Origin: Thinopyrum elongatum
Lineage: Eukaryota > Streptophyta > Magnoliopsida > Poales > Poaceae
Direction: 5' to 3'
Assembly (NCBI GenBank): GCA_011799875.1
Contig: CM022301.1
Coordinates: 325,456,929 to 325,520,928, forward strand
Length of the DNA: 64,000 nt
Position numbers and translations under genes: made by a program. Below are positions 44,991 through 57,895 of the stretch, one piece after another. Within the stretch, counting starts at the first letter, position 1. The number at the start of each line of letters is the position of its first letter. The notes beneath the pieces are model-generated. The model saw nothing but the letters and a program-made list of their open reading frames with translations, was not told the DNA's origin and did no database searches.

Positions 44991-46110
44991 CTAATTTGGG
45001 ATGGACACAAGACGGACCTTGCCATGAACATCATCGAGGACGTCTGGCAGCAGCTCAATCCTATGAACCTTCTTGAAGATAACCTTGTGGCCATGCCACT
45101 CATAAACTTGTTTGTGGAGGCATGCCACGTCATCTTCCTGCGTAAGCTTGACAAGAACAGTATGCCTCACAAACGAAGGAGTAGCTTTGAACTTTTTGTG
45201 CTTCAGTACACCCTGGAAAACATGCCTGACAATAGTGTGGCTGGAATACATCTCGACTTTGGTATAAGTACAAATGGCTTCCAGGATCCAACAGCCTAAG
45301 AACTTTGTTTTCCCAGTGCGTATATTCAGGTCATCCGCCTCATAGCGAGTGACATGTACAACCACATAATCCTTGTCTGCATCAGGGCTCTAATTGAAAC
45401 AGAAACGAATTCTGAATTACTTTCCAATATAAAAAACACAAGTTATTTAAACCACTATGTAGAGTCAAAAGTATGCATGACAGGGAAGGTAGCATGGCAT
45501 CGAAGCTAATAAAATTTTGCATTATTTATCACCACATACTTCGATGAAAAACCACAATCGAGATCGGCAAAGAAGAAAATCACCTTGGACAGCTCAGCGG
45601 GGGGGGGGGGGGGGGGACACATCCTCGAAGGGGGAAAACTGCTCCTGCAGGGCCACGGGAGCTGTAACCTCAAACGGTGTGTTGACCATCTCAGTAGTGG
45701 TCGTGAGCATATATGGGGTCGGCTCGGGGGCGGCCTCCATCTTCTTGGAGCTCTCTGTCTCGTGGAGATTAGCCTCCCGCGTCTACTCCAACATCGGGAG
45801 ATCTTTGCCTGGTTCTCCTTGGTCCATCATGAAACTGACGAATACTAGGAGACAACTGAAAGGAAAACACAATCGCAATGACAATGAAACAAAAAAGAGA
45901 GTGAGGATCGGTTACTGCTTTGCAAAAGTTCTTTTTTTTCTGAAAGAAAATATACCAACATCACGGATCCGCTTACCTTCCCTTCGTTGGGAGAGAAGAA
46001 CAATGGCAGATGTGAGTGTTGGCTTTCTTGAAGACGGTGAGGGAGAAGGGGACTCAGCGAAGAGTGAAATGATGGTTGCTTCGTCCGCCAAACTTAGATT
46101 GCGGGGAGGT
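44991..46110 (-). pseudogene. Three-exon gene of unknown function, broken
   Basis: Exon 1 (about 46110-45977) is leader sequence ending at GTAAGC. Exon 2 (45855-45584) starts coding at ATG 45830 (MMDQGEPGKDLPMLE), meets TAG at 45783-45785, and stays in frame to MEAAPEPTPYMLTTTTEMV and FEDVS. A run of 18 C (45599-45616) then shifts the frame; 17 C would keep it open to ELSK and donor GT. Exon 3 (45389-44991) reads SPDADKDYVVVHVTRYEADD ... HVFQGVLKHKKFKATPSFVR ... DDVHGKVRLVSIPN, phase 0, ending TAG. No domain recognised. Leader copies occur at 39.4 and 40.1 kb. E2 sits 66 bp upstream. Confidence 0.6.
45599..45616 (-). repeat. 18-nt homopolymer (C on the minus strand) in a coding exon
   Basis: Encodes a proline run in exon 2 of the 45-kb gene. 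Its length decides the reading frame, and it is a likely place for polymorphism or sequencing error. Confidence 0.9.
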
Positions 46111-46171
46111 GGGGTTTTGTGATATGACGGCTCGTTATTGCCATGCTACGACCGGGGTGACTCTCCGCCTG

Positions 46172-46176
46172 CATAC
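46172..46176. other. E2 target-site duplication CATAC (left)
   Basis: Identical to 53422-53426. Confidence 0.85.
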
Positions 46177-47808
46177 TGATGTCTACTACGCAACCTTCTT
46201 CTTGTAGACTCGTGTTGGGCCTCCAAGTGCAGAGTTTTGTAGGACAGTAGCAAATTTCCCTCAAGTGGATGACCTAAGGTTTATCAATCTGTGGGAGGCA
46301 TAGGATGAAGATGGTCTCTCTCAAACAACCCTGCAACCAAATAACAAAGAGTCTCTTGTGTCCCCAACACACCCAATACAATGGTAAATTGTATAGGTGC
46401 ACTAGTTCGACGAAGAGATGGTGATACAAGTGTAATATGGATGGTAGATATAGGTTTTTGTAATCTGAAAATATAAAAACAGCAAGGTAGCAAGTAGCAA
46501 AAGTGAGCAAAAACGGTATTGCAATGCTTGGAAACAAGGCCTAGGGTTCATACTTTCACTAGTGCAAGTTCTCTCAACAATGATAACATAATTAGATCAT
46601 ATGGCAATCCCAACAAAGAGTCACTCCAAAGTTCCTATCGCGGAGAACATAAGATGAAATTGCTTGTAGGGTACGAAACCACCTCAAAGTTATTCTTTCC
46701 GATCAATCCATTGAGCTATTCCTATAAGTGTCACAAACAGCCCTAGAGTTCATAGTAAAATAACACCATATGACACAGATCAATCAACCCTAATGTCACC
46801 TAGATACTCCAATGTCACCACAAGTATCCGTGGGTCAATTATACGATATGCATCAAACAACTTCAGATTCATAATATTCAATCCAACATAAAGAACCTCA
46901 AAGATTGCCCAAGATTCCTATCGGAGAAACAAGGACGAAAACGTGCATCAACCCCTATGCATAGATTACCCCAATGTCACCTCGGGAATCCGCGAGTTGA
47001 GTGCCAAAACATACATCAAGTGAATCAATAGAACACCTCATTGTCACCACGGGTATCCCACGCAAGACATACATCAAGTGTTCTCAAATCCATAATAGTA
47101 TTCAAACTGATAATAGTGAAACCTCAAAGGTAAAACTCAATTCTTCACAAGAAGGTTGAGGGGGAAGAACACCATATGATCCAACTATAGTAACAAAGCT
47201 CGCGATACATCAAGATCGTGCCAAATCAAGAACACGAGAGAGAGAGAGATCAAACACATAGCTACTGGTACATACCCTCAGCCCCGAGGGTGAACTACTC
47301 CCTCCTCATCATGGAGACCGCCAGGATGATGAAGATGGCCACCGGTGATGGTTTCCCCCTCCGGCAGGGTGCCGGAACGGGCTCCCGATTGATTTTTCAT
47401 GGCTACAGAGGCTTGTGGTGGCGGAACTCCCGATCTAGATTTTTTTCTGGAGGTTTTGGTATTTATAGGAGGTGTTGGCGTCGGGGACAAGGGGGCCCAC
47501 GAGGCGACAACAAGGCAGGGGGCGCGCCCTAGGGGGGGGGGCGCCCACTACCCTTGTGGTTGCTTCGGGACTCCTCTCCGATATCTTTTCATTCCAGTAT
47601 TTTTTATATTTTCCAAAAATATTCTCCGTAAATTTTTAGCCCATTCCGAGAACTTTTATTTCTGCACAAAAAAACGACACCACGGTAGTTCTGCTGAAAA
47701 TAGCGTGAGTCCGAGTTAGTTCTAATCAAATCATACCAAAATCATATAGAATTGTTGTAAACATGGCATCAATACTTCATAAATTATAGATACGTTGGAG
47801 ACGTATCA
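46177..47808 (-). repeat. E2 3' LTR
   Basis: Full-length partner of 51784-53421, preceded by the purine-tract block at 47809-47846 and followed by TSD CATAC. Confidence 0.92.
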
Positions 47809-47846
47809 GCATCCCCAAGCTTAATTCCTGCTCGTCCTCGAGTAGG

Positions 47847-50800
47847 TAAATGATAAAAGAAATAATTTATGAAGCGTGAATGCTAGCAAGTGCACAAGTT
47901 TGATCAATGGTAATTTCAATCACTTTTTCTAGCATCATTATATATCATAAACAGTAGCTCATCTCATAAAACTTCTCATGATCCAGTAGCAAGCTATTCA
48001 CATGTTAAAGCATAGATAATAAACTTTCTTGAAAACTAACAAACTACGTTCTCGGTCATCAAACAATTACAATTCATCTTATTTCCAGGAAGGGTCTATG
48101 TAAGAGCTTTGATTTAGAAAATCCCACATACTCAACTATCATATAGTCTTCCATGATTGCTACCACTCAAAGCATATTTTTAGAACAAATAGCATCCATC
48201 GAACACAGAGAAAGATAGGGGCTTAGTGTTTCGCCTCCCAACTTATTTATCATATAGATAATTGTCAACAATAATAATTCATGATCAAATATATTTGAAT
48301 GGCCATATATGCTTAGATCTTTCCCCACCACATGATGCTTGCCAACTAAAGAATAGGTTGGAATAAGAAATTCACTCAATAAAAATAAAAGTAAAATATA
48401 GGCCCTTCGCAGAGGGAAGCCGGGATTTGTAGAGGTGCCAGAGCTCGAAGCTTTTAAAATAGAGATGAACATAATTTTGAGAGGTATGCTTTCATTGTCA
48501 ACATAACAACAAAGAGTTCTCACTATCTTCCATGCTAGATACATTATAGGCGGTTCCCAAACAGAATTGTAAAGTTTTTACTCCCCCTCCACCAACAATC
48601 ACACTCCACGGCTGATCCGAAACAACGGGTACCGTCCATACCAACAACAGTCCTGGGGGAGTTTTGTTTAATTATTTGAAATTTTGTTTTTTTGATCTTT
48701 TGATCACGGGACTGGGCATCCCGATTACCAGCCACTTTCTCGTGAATGACAAGTGAATCAACACTCATCGTTAGAATAACCCACCTAGCATGGAACATAC
48801 TGACAGCCCCTAGTCGCTACATGAACGATTCGGGCATACAAAACAGATTATTATTTGAAGGTTTAGAGTTTGGCACATGCAAATTTACTTGGAACGGCAG
48901 GTAAATACCGCATATAGGTAGATATGGTGGACACTCAGGGAAGAAACTTGGTTCAAGGATTTTGGATGCACAAGCAGTATTCCCGCTTAGTACAGAAATT
49001 TTGGCTAGCAAAAGATTCTAAATAGCAAGCACCACATGTTGGAGGATCCATAACAATATAACTTCTATACAAATATACCCAAGCATAACTCATTACGTTG
49101 TCTTCCTTGTCCAACTTCAACTAATTTGCTCAAGTTTGAAAATAATTAATGGGGCTCAAAATCATAGAAGATGTCCAAGATAGTATATTTATATGAAATC
49201 TCTCTTCCTTCAATATTCTTTCATGAATTGTTCAAGTGACCAATACTATGTTTGCTAACTTTCAATAAATTTACCACCTCCACTTCTTATATGTGAAGTC
49301 ATTACTCCCCATTGGATAAGCCTATGTAACATATATAATTTCAGATTTATGATATTCAATTCATTCAACCATTTACTCATAGGATATAAGTGAAGCACAC
49401 GAGTAAATGACAAACTACTCCAAAAAGATATAAGTGAAGATCAGTGAGTAGTCAAATAATGAAGTAGCTATGTGAAGACTCTCTCTCATAAATAATAATT
49501 TAGATCTTAAATATTTTATTCAAACAGCAAGCAAAATAAAATAAAATGACATTCTAAAAATAGCACACATCATGTGAAGACGCAAAAACTTAGGTTCAAC
49601 CAAAACTGACCGATCATTGTTGAAGAAGAAAGGTGGGATGCCAACCGGGGCATCCCCAAGCTTAGATGCTTGAGACTTCTTGAAATATTAATTGGGGATG
49701 CCTTGGGCATCCCCAAGCTTGAGCTTTTGTGTCTCCTTAATTCCTTTTATATCACGGTTTCCCTAAATCTTATAAACTTCATCCACACAAAACTCAACAA
49801 GAACTCGTGAGAAAACTTAGTATAAATCAACTGCAAAACCTCATCATTCTCTACTGTAGCAAATCACTAAAATTATTATTTAACATTGCATACTAAATGC
49901 CTCTGCATATTTAATACTCCTATCCTGAAATAGAATCATTAAACAAGCAAACATATGCAAACAATGCAAACATAACAGCAATCTGTCTAAACAGGACAGT
50001 CTATAAAGAGTGCAATTATCCTCATACTTCCCTAACTCCAAAATTTCTAAACAATTACCACACTGTATAAAAAAATTTGTTACTCATTGTGGAAAATTTC
50101 AAGATTTTATCATGTTCTGACTTTCCATAGGAATTCAGATAACAATAGAAAACTTTCTGTTTTCAAAACAGCAACATATAGACTTGCAAAATAAGCATGG
50201 TAAAGACTATACTTGACACTTTTATTGAAATAAAAGATGCAAAACATTAATCTAAATAACAGCAAGAAAATCCTAATAAAATAAAATGATGCTCCAAGCA
50301 AAACTCATATCATGTGACGAATAAAAATATAGCTCCAAGTAAGGTTAGCGATAATGTTGAAGACGAAAGAGGGGATGCCTTCCGGGGCGTCCCCAAGCTT
50401 AGTTTCTTGGATCTTCCCTGAATATTACCTTGGGGTGCGTTGGGCATCCCTAAGCTTAGGGTCTTGCCACTTCTTATTCTCCTAATATCGATATCTCACC
50501 CAAAACTTGAAAACTTCAATCACACAAAACTTAACGGAACTTCGTGAGATGGGTTAGTATGGTAAAACAAATCATTCACTTTGGTACTGTCAAGAAAAGA
50601 TTCAAAAAATTTCTCACATGATTCCTACTGTACCCTATCATTTATACAATTTATATTGAGCAATATAAGCCATAGAAACTAGAAAACAAGCAAACTATGC
50701 ATCAAAAACAGAATCTGTCAAAAACAGAATAGTATGTAAAGGTCTGAATTAAGGTCATACTTCTGTAACTCAAAATATTCTGTAAAATTAGGACAATGTA

Positions 50801-51102
50801 GAAAATTTGTATATAAATTAACTGTAAAAATTGCAGAATTTTTACACGTTCCATTAAAAGATAGGAATTTCTGTACTGGACGCAAAAGTTTCTGTTTTTG
50901 CACAGAATTAAGTCAACTATCAACCACACTATCCCAAAGGCTTTACTTGGCACCTTATTGAAACAAAAGCTATAAAACATGATTAATACAGTAGCCTAAT
51001 CATGTGAACACACAAAAACAGTAGGGGTAAATATTGGGTTGTCTCCCAACAAGCGCTTTTCTTTAATGCCTTTTTAGCTAGGCATGATGATTTCAATGAT
51101 GC
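47847..51102 (-). other. Non-coding interior of E2
   Basis: Collinear with E1 10848-14123, with the GGGGATGCC hairpins at about 50371-50395, 50430-50450, 49635-49656 and 49693-49714. No gag or pol domains. Confidence 0.65.
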
Positions 51103-51738
51103 TCACATAAAAGATAAGGATTGAAACATAATGGGAGCATCACGAAGAATATGACTAGCACATTTAAGCCTAACCCACTTCCTATGCATAGGGATTTTGT
51201 GAACAAACAACTTATGGGAACAAGAATCAACTAGCATAGGAAAGCAAAACAAGCAAAACTTTAAGATTTTCAACACATAGAGAGTAAACTTGATATTATT
51301 GCAATACTTACAAGCATATATTTCTTCATCATAATAATTTTCAGTGGCATCATGAATGAATTCAACAATATAACCATCACATAAAGCATTCTTTTCACGA
51401 TCCACTAGCATATAATTTTTACTACTCTCCACATAAGCAATTTTCTTCTCATGAATAGTAATGGGAGCAAACTTAACAAAATAACTATCATGTGAGGCAT
51501 AATCCAATTGAAAATAAAAATCATGATGACGAGTTTCATGGTTATCATATTTTTTTATAGCATACATGTCATCACAATAATCATCATAGATAGCAACTTT
51601 GTAGTCATTATCAATTGGAACCTCTTCCGAAATAGTGGATTCATCATCAAATAAAGTCATGACCTCTCCAAATCCACTTTCATCAATATTGTAATAAGAT
51701 TCAACACCCTCCAAAATAGTGGGATCATTAGTACCTAG
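51103..51738 (-). pseudogene. Acidic ORF of unknown function in E2, N-terminus lost
   Basis: Same protein as the E1 ORF, starting inside it (LGTNDPTILEGVES) because the filler junction removed about 115 N-terminal codons. The frame is otherwise open to TAG-free end at 51103 and reads through the site where E1 is frameshifted (LVDREKNALCDGYIVEFIHD). It ends SHILRDAPIMFQSLSFM. No domain recognised. Confidence 0.65.
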
Positions 51739-51783
51739 CGGCCTAGGGAGGAGGGGTAGTATAATTGCTGCCGCCTGTACCCA
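51739..51783 (-). other. Foreign filler sequence in E2
   Basis: On the minus strand the LTR end is followed by TGGGTACAGGCGGCAGCAAT and a further 25 bases that match host sequence 15488-15532 next to E1 with three mismatches. It joins the E2 interior at a shared CTA (51736-51738). Confidence 0.8.
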
Positions 51784-53421
51784 TGATGTCTACTATGCAA
51801 CCTTCTTCTTGTAGACTCGTGTTAGGCCTCCAAGCGCAGAGTTTTGTAGGACAGTAGAAAATTTCCCTCAAGTGGATGACCTAAGGTTTATCAATCCGTG
51901 GGAGGCGTAGGATGAAGATGGTCTCTCTCAAACAACCCTACAACCAAATAACAAAGAGTCTCTTGTGTCCCCAACACACCCAATACAATGGTAAATTGTA
52001 TAGGTGCACTAGTTCGGCGAAGAGATGGTGATACAAGTGTAATATGGATGGTAGATATAGGTTTTCGTAATCTGAAAATATAAAAACAGCAAGGTAGCAA
52101 GTAACAAAAGTGAACAAAAACGGTATTGTAATGCTTGGAAACAAGGCCTAGGGTTCATACTTTCACTAGTGCAAGTTCTCTCAACAATGATAACATAATT
52201 TGATCATATGGCAATCCCAACAAAGAGTCACTCCAAAGTTCCTATCGCGGAGAACATAAGATGAAATTGCTTGTAGGGTACGAAACCACCTCAAAGTTAT
52301 TCTTTCCGATTAATCCATTGAGCTATTCCTATAAGTGTCACAAACAGTCCTAGAGTTTGTAGTAAAATAACACCATATGACACACATCAATCAACCCTAA
52401 TGTCACCTAGATACTCCAATGTCACCACAAGTATCCGTGGGTCAATTATACGATATGCATCAAACAACTTCAGATTCATAATATTCAATCCAACATAAAG
52501 AACCTCAAAGAGTGCCCAAGATTCCTACCGGAGAAACAAGGACGAAAACGTGCATCAACCCCTATGCATAGATTACCCCAATGTCACCTCGGGAATCCGC
52601 GAGTTGAGTGCCAAAACATACATCAAGTGAATCAATAGAACACCCCATTGTCACCACACGTATCCCACGCAAGACATACATCAAGTGTTCTCAAGTCCAT
52701 AATAGTATTCAATCCGATAATAGTGAAACCTCAAAGGTAAAACTCAATTCATCACAAGAAGGTAGAGGGGGAAGAACACTAGTTGATCCAACTATAGTAA
52801 CAAAGCTCGCGATACATCAAGATCGTGCCAAATAAAGAACACGAGAGAGAGAGAGAGAGATCAAACACATAGCTACTGGTACATACCCTCAGCCCCGAGG
52901 GTGAACTACTCCCTCCTCGTCTTGGAGACCGCTGGGATGATAAAGATGGCCATCGGTGATGGTTTCCCCCTCCGGCAGGGTGCCGAAACGGGCTCCCGAT
53001 TGGTTTGTCATGGCTACAGAGGCTTGCGGTGGCGGAACTCCCGATCTAGGTTTATTTCTGGAGGTTTTGGTATTTATAGGAGGTGTTGGCGTCGGGGACA
53101 AGTCAAGGGGGCCCACGAGGCGACGACAAGGCAGGGGGGCGCCCCCTAGGGGGGGCGCCCTCCACCCTTATGGTTGCTTCGGGACTCCTCTCCGATATCT
53201 TTGTGTTATAGTATTTTTTATATTTTCCAAAAATATTCTCCGTAAATTTTTAGCCCATTCCGAGAACTTTTATTTCTGCACAAAAAAAGACACCATGGTA
53301 GTTCTGCTGAAAACAGCGTCAGTCCGGGTTAGTTCTAATCAAATCATACCAAAATCATATAGAATTGTTGTAAACATGGCATGAATACTTCATAAATTAT
53401 AGATACGTTGGAGACGTATCA
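51784..53421 (-). repeat. E2 5' LTR
   Basis: Starts TGATACGTCTCCAACGTATC at 53421 and ends GTAGACATCA at 51784. TATAAATA is at 53078-53071 on the minus strand. Confidence 0.92.
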
Positions 53422-53426
53422 CATAC
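53422..53426. other. E2 target-site duplication CATAC (right)
   Basis: Identical to 46172-46176, showing the chimeric element has one integration footprint. Confidence 0.85.
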
Positions 53427-53877
53427 CACATTCTAAAATGCTGGATGGCATTTGGGCCCGCACGCTGCATGGCCCGCATGTCAGTGAACCAAAGTAAAAT
53501 GGCATTCAGTAGCGGGAGACGTTTCGATGACCTCGGAGGAGCCAGAAGCGGTAGTGTATCCACTGTACTAGTAGTAATTGTTTTTCTATGTAGTTGTAGA
53601 GTGTCTCCACTGTCCTAGTAGTAGTAATTGGTTCTCTGGGCCCAAGATAAAAGAGCTCGTCCACCCTAGTAAATAATAAAAACAATTCAAAAGCCTATAT
53701 ATTTACTTAATGAGAGGCGCTACCCAGCACACCACCCCCAAAAAAACCTGGGTGCTCTTCTTCCTCCTCACTCCCACCCACCTCACGTCAGCTCGCTCCA
53801 CTCGTACCCCCAAATTCCTCACCTCACTCCTACAGAAAACCCCAACTCCCCTTCTTCCTCACTACTACAGAAAACCC
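53427..53877 (+). promoter_or_regulatory. Promoter-like and leader-like host DNA before the Sabrina pair
   Basis: TATATATTTA at 53696-53705 is followed by a pyrimidine-rich, ATG-free stretch (CTCTTCTTCCTCCTCACTCC) with a small duplication (CTACAGAAAACCC). It points toward the FBD exons 8.6 kb further right and could be their displaced 5' end. That link is inferred. Confidence 0.4.
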
Positions 53878-55430
53878 TGAAGGCTCACGCGTCAGTATTT
53901 TCCCCGAAGTGGAAGGGATGATGCAGCACAGCTACGGTAGGTATTTCCCTAAGTGATGAGACCAAGGTTATCGAACCAGTAGGAGAACCACGTAACACTA
54001 TGTAAACGGTACCTACACACAAAGAACAAATACTTGCAACCTGACGCGTAAGAGGGGTTGTCAATCCCTCCTGGGTAAAAGATAGATAAATTTGTAGTAG
54101 ATTGGATAAATAGATCTCGTGGAAACGCGAAATAAAATAAATAACAAAAAATTGCAGCAAGGTTTTTTTTGGGTTTTTGGAATAATAGATCTGAAAATAA
54201 AACTGGCAAATAATTGATCGGAAAGCAAATATGATGAAGAATAGACCCGGGGGCCGTAGATTTCACTAGTGGCTTCTCTCGGGAAAAATAACGTACGGCG
54301 GGTAAACAAATTACTATTGGGCAAGTGATAGAACTTCAAATAATTATGACGATATCCAGGCAATGATCATTATATAGGCATCATGTCCAAGATTAGTAGA
54401 TCGACTCCTGCCTATATCTACTACTATTACTCCACACATCGACCGCTATCCAGCATGTATCTAGTGTATTAAGTTCATGGAGAAACATAGTAATGCAATA
54501 AGAATGATGACCTGATGTAGACAAGATCTATTCATGTAAGAATAGACCCCATCTTGTTATCCTTAAAAGCAACGATACAGACGTGTCATGTCCCCTTCTG
54601 TCACTGGGATTGAGCACCGTAAGATCGAACCCATCACAAAGCACCTCTTCCCATGGCAAGAAAAATCAATCTAGTCGGCCTAACTAAACCAAAGATTCGA
54701 AGAAGTAATACGAGGCTATAAGCAATCATGCATATAAGAGATCAAAACTTAAATAACTTTCATGGATAAAATAGATCTGATCATAAACTCAAAGTTCATC
54801 GGATCCCAAAAAACACACCGCAAAAAGAGTTACATCAAATAGATCTCTAAGAGACCATTGTATTGAGAATCAAAAGAGAGAGAGGAAGCCATCTAGCTAC
54901 TAACTACGGACCCGTAGGTCTACAATGAACTACTCACGCATCATCGGAGAGGCACCAATGAGGATGATGAACCCCTTCGTGATGGTGTCTAGATTAGATC
55001 TGGTGGTTCTGGAACTTGCGGCGGCTGGAATTGCGTTTCGTCGACTTCCCTAGGGTTTTTGGATTTTTGGGGTATTTATAGAGCAAAGAGGTGGTGTGGG
55101 AGGCCACCGAGGTGGGCACAACCCACCAGGATGCGCCCAGGTGGGTTGTGCCCCCCTCGGGGCACCCCTCTGGTACTTCTTCGGCCCAAGTTGTTCCTTC
55201 TCGTCCATAAAAAATCTCCAAAAAGTTTCGCTGCGTTTGGACTCCGTTTGGTATTGATTTTCTGCGAAGTAAAAAAAAGGAAAAAACAGCAACTGGCACT
55301 GGGCACTATGTCAATAAGTTAGTCCCAAAATATGATATAAAGTTGCTATAAAATGATTGTAAAACATCTAAGAATGATAATATAACAGCATGGAACAAGC
55401 AAAAATTATAGATACGTTGGAGACGTATCA
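53878..55430 (-). repeat. Sabrina A 3' LTR
   Basis: Starts TGATACGTCTCCAACGTATC at 55430. The end is TGAGCCTTCA, with one change from the expected ..CATCA. TATAAATA is at 55080-55073 on the minus strand. Confidence 0.82.
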
Positions 55431-55465
55431 GCATCCCCAAGCTTAATTCCTACTCGTCCTCGAGT

Positions 55466-57895
55466 AGGTAAATGATAAAAACAATTTTTTTGATGTGGAA
55501 TGCTGCCTAACATGTTCATCACATATTCTTTTCTTTTGTAGCATGGACATTTGGACTTTTATATGATTCAAAGCAATAGTCTGGTTTTGACATGGAGATT
55601 TCAATACTCAAGCATATCAACAAGCAACCATGTCTTTGAAAATATCAACACTAAAGCAAGTTATCCCTAGCCCATTATGCTCAGTCATTGATCCATTCAT
55701 GAAACACACTCGCATATTAGCTATACCGAATGCTCAAGTACGATCATAGTGCCCCTTAGTTGGTGCTTTATGAGAGAAGATGGAGACTCAAATAAAAATA
55801 AAAATTGCATAAAGTAAAAAGAAAGGCCCTTCGTAGAGGGAAGTAGGGATTTGTAGAGGTGCCAGAGCTCAAAGCAAACATTTTAGGTGGCATGCTTTTC
55901 CTGTCAACGAAAACGATCGAGTAGTTCCCAATACTTTCCATGCTAGATATATCATCGGCGGTTCCCAAACAAAAAATAAAGTTTATTCCTTTTTCCACCA
56001 TACTTTCACATTCCACGGCTAGCCGTATCCACGGGTGCTGTCCATACCAACACTTTCCAAGGAATTTATTATTTGACAACATAAAGTAAATTCATTTTTC
56101 ATTTCGGGACTGGGCATCTCTAATACCTTTATCGTACTCTCGTGCAATGACAAGTGAATAAACACTTATCTTGAGAATAACACATCTAGCATGAAAAAAT
56201 ATCAGCCACCCCCTACCGTTTCATGAGCGGTACGAGCACACAAAAAGGAAAATTATTTTGAAAATTAGAGATGGCACATACAAATTTGCTTAGAACGGCA
56301 CGGAAATACCGCATATAGGTAGGTATAGTGGACTCATAAGGCAAAACTGGGTTTAAGGATTTTGGATGCACAAACTTAGTGCAAGGGAAGGTTAGCAAAA
56401 AGATTGAGAAGCATCCAACCAAGAAACAAAAAATCACATAAGCGAGCATTAAGCATAACTAACACCGAATAATGCACCACAAGTAGGATGTAATTTCATT
56501 GCATAAGTTTTAATTTTTGTGCTTGCATAGGGAATCACAAACCTTAACACCAATATTCTTACTAAAGCATAATTACTCATCAACATGACTCACATATTAT
56601 ATCATCATATCGCAAAACTATTACAAAGAATCAAGTTTATTTTGTCCAATGATCTTCATGAAAGTTTTTATTATATCCCTCTTGAATATATGTCACTTTG
56701 GGACTACTTTGATATGTTGCTTTTGATAGCTCAAACAAATCTAAGTGAAGAACATGAGCATAAAATTTTTCTTCTCTCAAAATAATATAAGTGAAGCATG
56801 AGAGAATTTCTTCAACAAAAATTTACTAACTCTCAAGTAAATCTAAGTGAAGCATGAGAGCATTTCTTCAAAAATATTAAAGCACACCGTGCTCAAAAAG
56901 ATATAAGTGAAGCACTAGAGCAATTCCATAGCTCAATTTTTTTTAAGTGAAGCATAAAGAGCAATTCTAACAAATCATAGTATAATTTTGGCTTTCTCAA
57001 ATGGTGTGTCCAGCAAGGATAGATGACACAAACTAAAAAGCAAAACAAGCAAAGACTCATATAACACAAGACGCTCCAAGCAAAACTCATGATATGTGAC
57101 GAATAAAAATATAGCTCCAAGTAAAATACCGATGGTCGTTAGAAGAAAGAGGGGATGCCACTCGGGGGCATCCCCAAGATTAGTTGCTTGTTTCTCTTTG
57201 GATAATGGCTTGGGGTGCCATGGGGCATCCCCAAGCTTAGGCTCTTCTTACTCCTTATTCCTTCATCCATTGTGATCTCACCCAAAACTTGAAAACTTCA
57301 ATCACACAAAACTTAACAAAACCTTCGTGAGATCCGTTAGTATAAGAAAACCAATCTTTACTTTAAATACTGTAGAAAACCCATTCAATTTTTTTATTGC
57401 ATTATATCTACTATATTCTAACTTTACCATGGCTTATACCCGCTGATACAAACCATAGATTCAAGAAAATAAGCACACAATGCAAAGAAAATAGAATCTG
57501 TCAAAAACAGAATAGTCTGTATAGATGCGAATTTTTCTCATACTTATGTAACTCCAAAAATTCTGAAACATTAGGACAACAGAGGCAATTTTTATATCAT
57601 TCTTTTGTCAAAAATTCAGGATTTTTTGTCGCTTCTTTAAATCTAAACAATTATTTTACTGGACGGAAAAGTTTCTGTTTTTCAACAGGATCAAATCAAC
57701 TATCACCAAAGCTATCCCAAAGGCTTTACTTGGCACAAACACTAATTAAAACATAAAAAACACAATCATAACATAGGCATAATTGTGCAAACACTGAAGA
57801 ACTGAAATAAAAAGGCAAAAATAAGTTTTATTCATTAGGTTGCCTCCCAACAAGTGCTATCGTTTTACGCCCCTAGCTAGGCATGAAGCATAGAT
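55466..57895 (-). other. Non-coding interior of Sabrina A
   Basis: No domains. Hairpins with GGGGATGCC at 57151-57175 and about 57209-57235 match those of E1 and E2, in conserved flanking sequence. The part 55897-56771 is the left arm of the inverted repeat. Confidence 0.6.
55897..56771 (-). repeat. Left arm of a near-perfect 875-bp inverted repeat
   Basis: Matches the reverse complement of 59518-60392 with one mismatch (T for C opposite 60158). Beyond 55897 the match falls to about 95%. Confidence 0.92.

Larger units (their letters stand above)
46177..53421 (-). mobile_element. E2: non-autonomous WHAM-type LTR retrotransposon with replaced 5' interior
   Basis: LTRs at 53421-51784 (5', 1,638 bp) and 47808-46177 (3', 1,632 bp) on the minus strand, with CATAC at 46172-46176 and 53422-53426 as TSD. 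The LTRs are full length for the family, unlike E1. The interior matches E1 from the middle of its ORF to the purine tract. The segment equivalent to E1 9688-10210, including the PBS, is missing and replaced by 45 bp (51739-51783). E2 lies between the 45-kb minus-strand gene and the promoter-like region of the FBD gene. Confidence 0.92.

Noticed and set aside
46274..46537. 87-codon frame MFPSIAIPFLLTF, also at 9328 and 51938
   Set aside because: It recurs at the same place in each WHAM-type LTR and is LTR sequence, not a gene.
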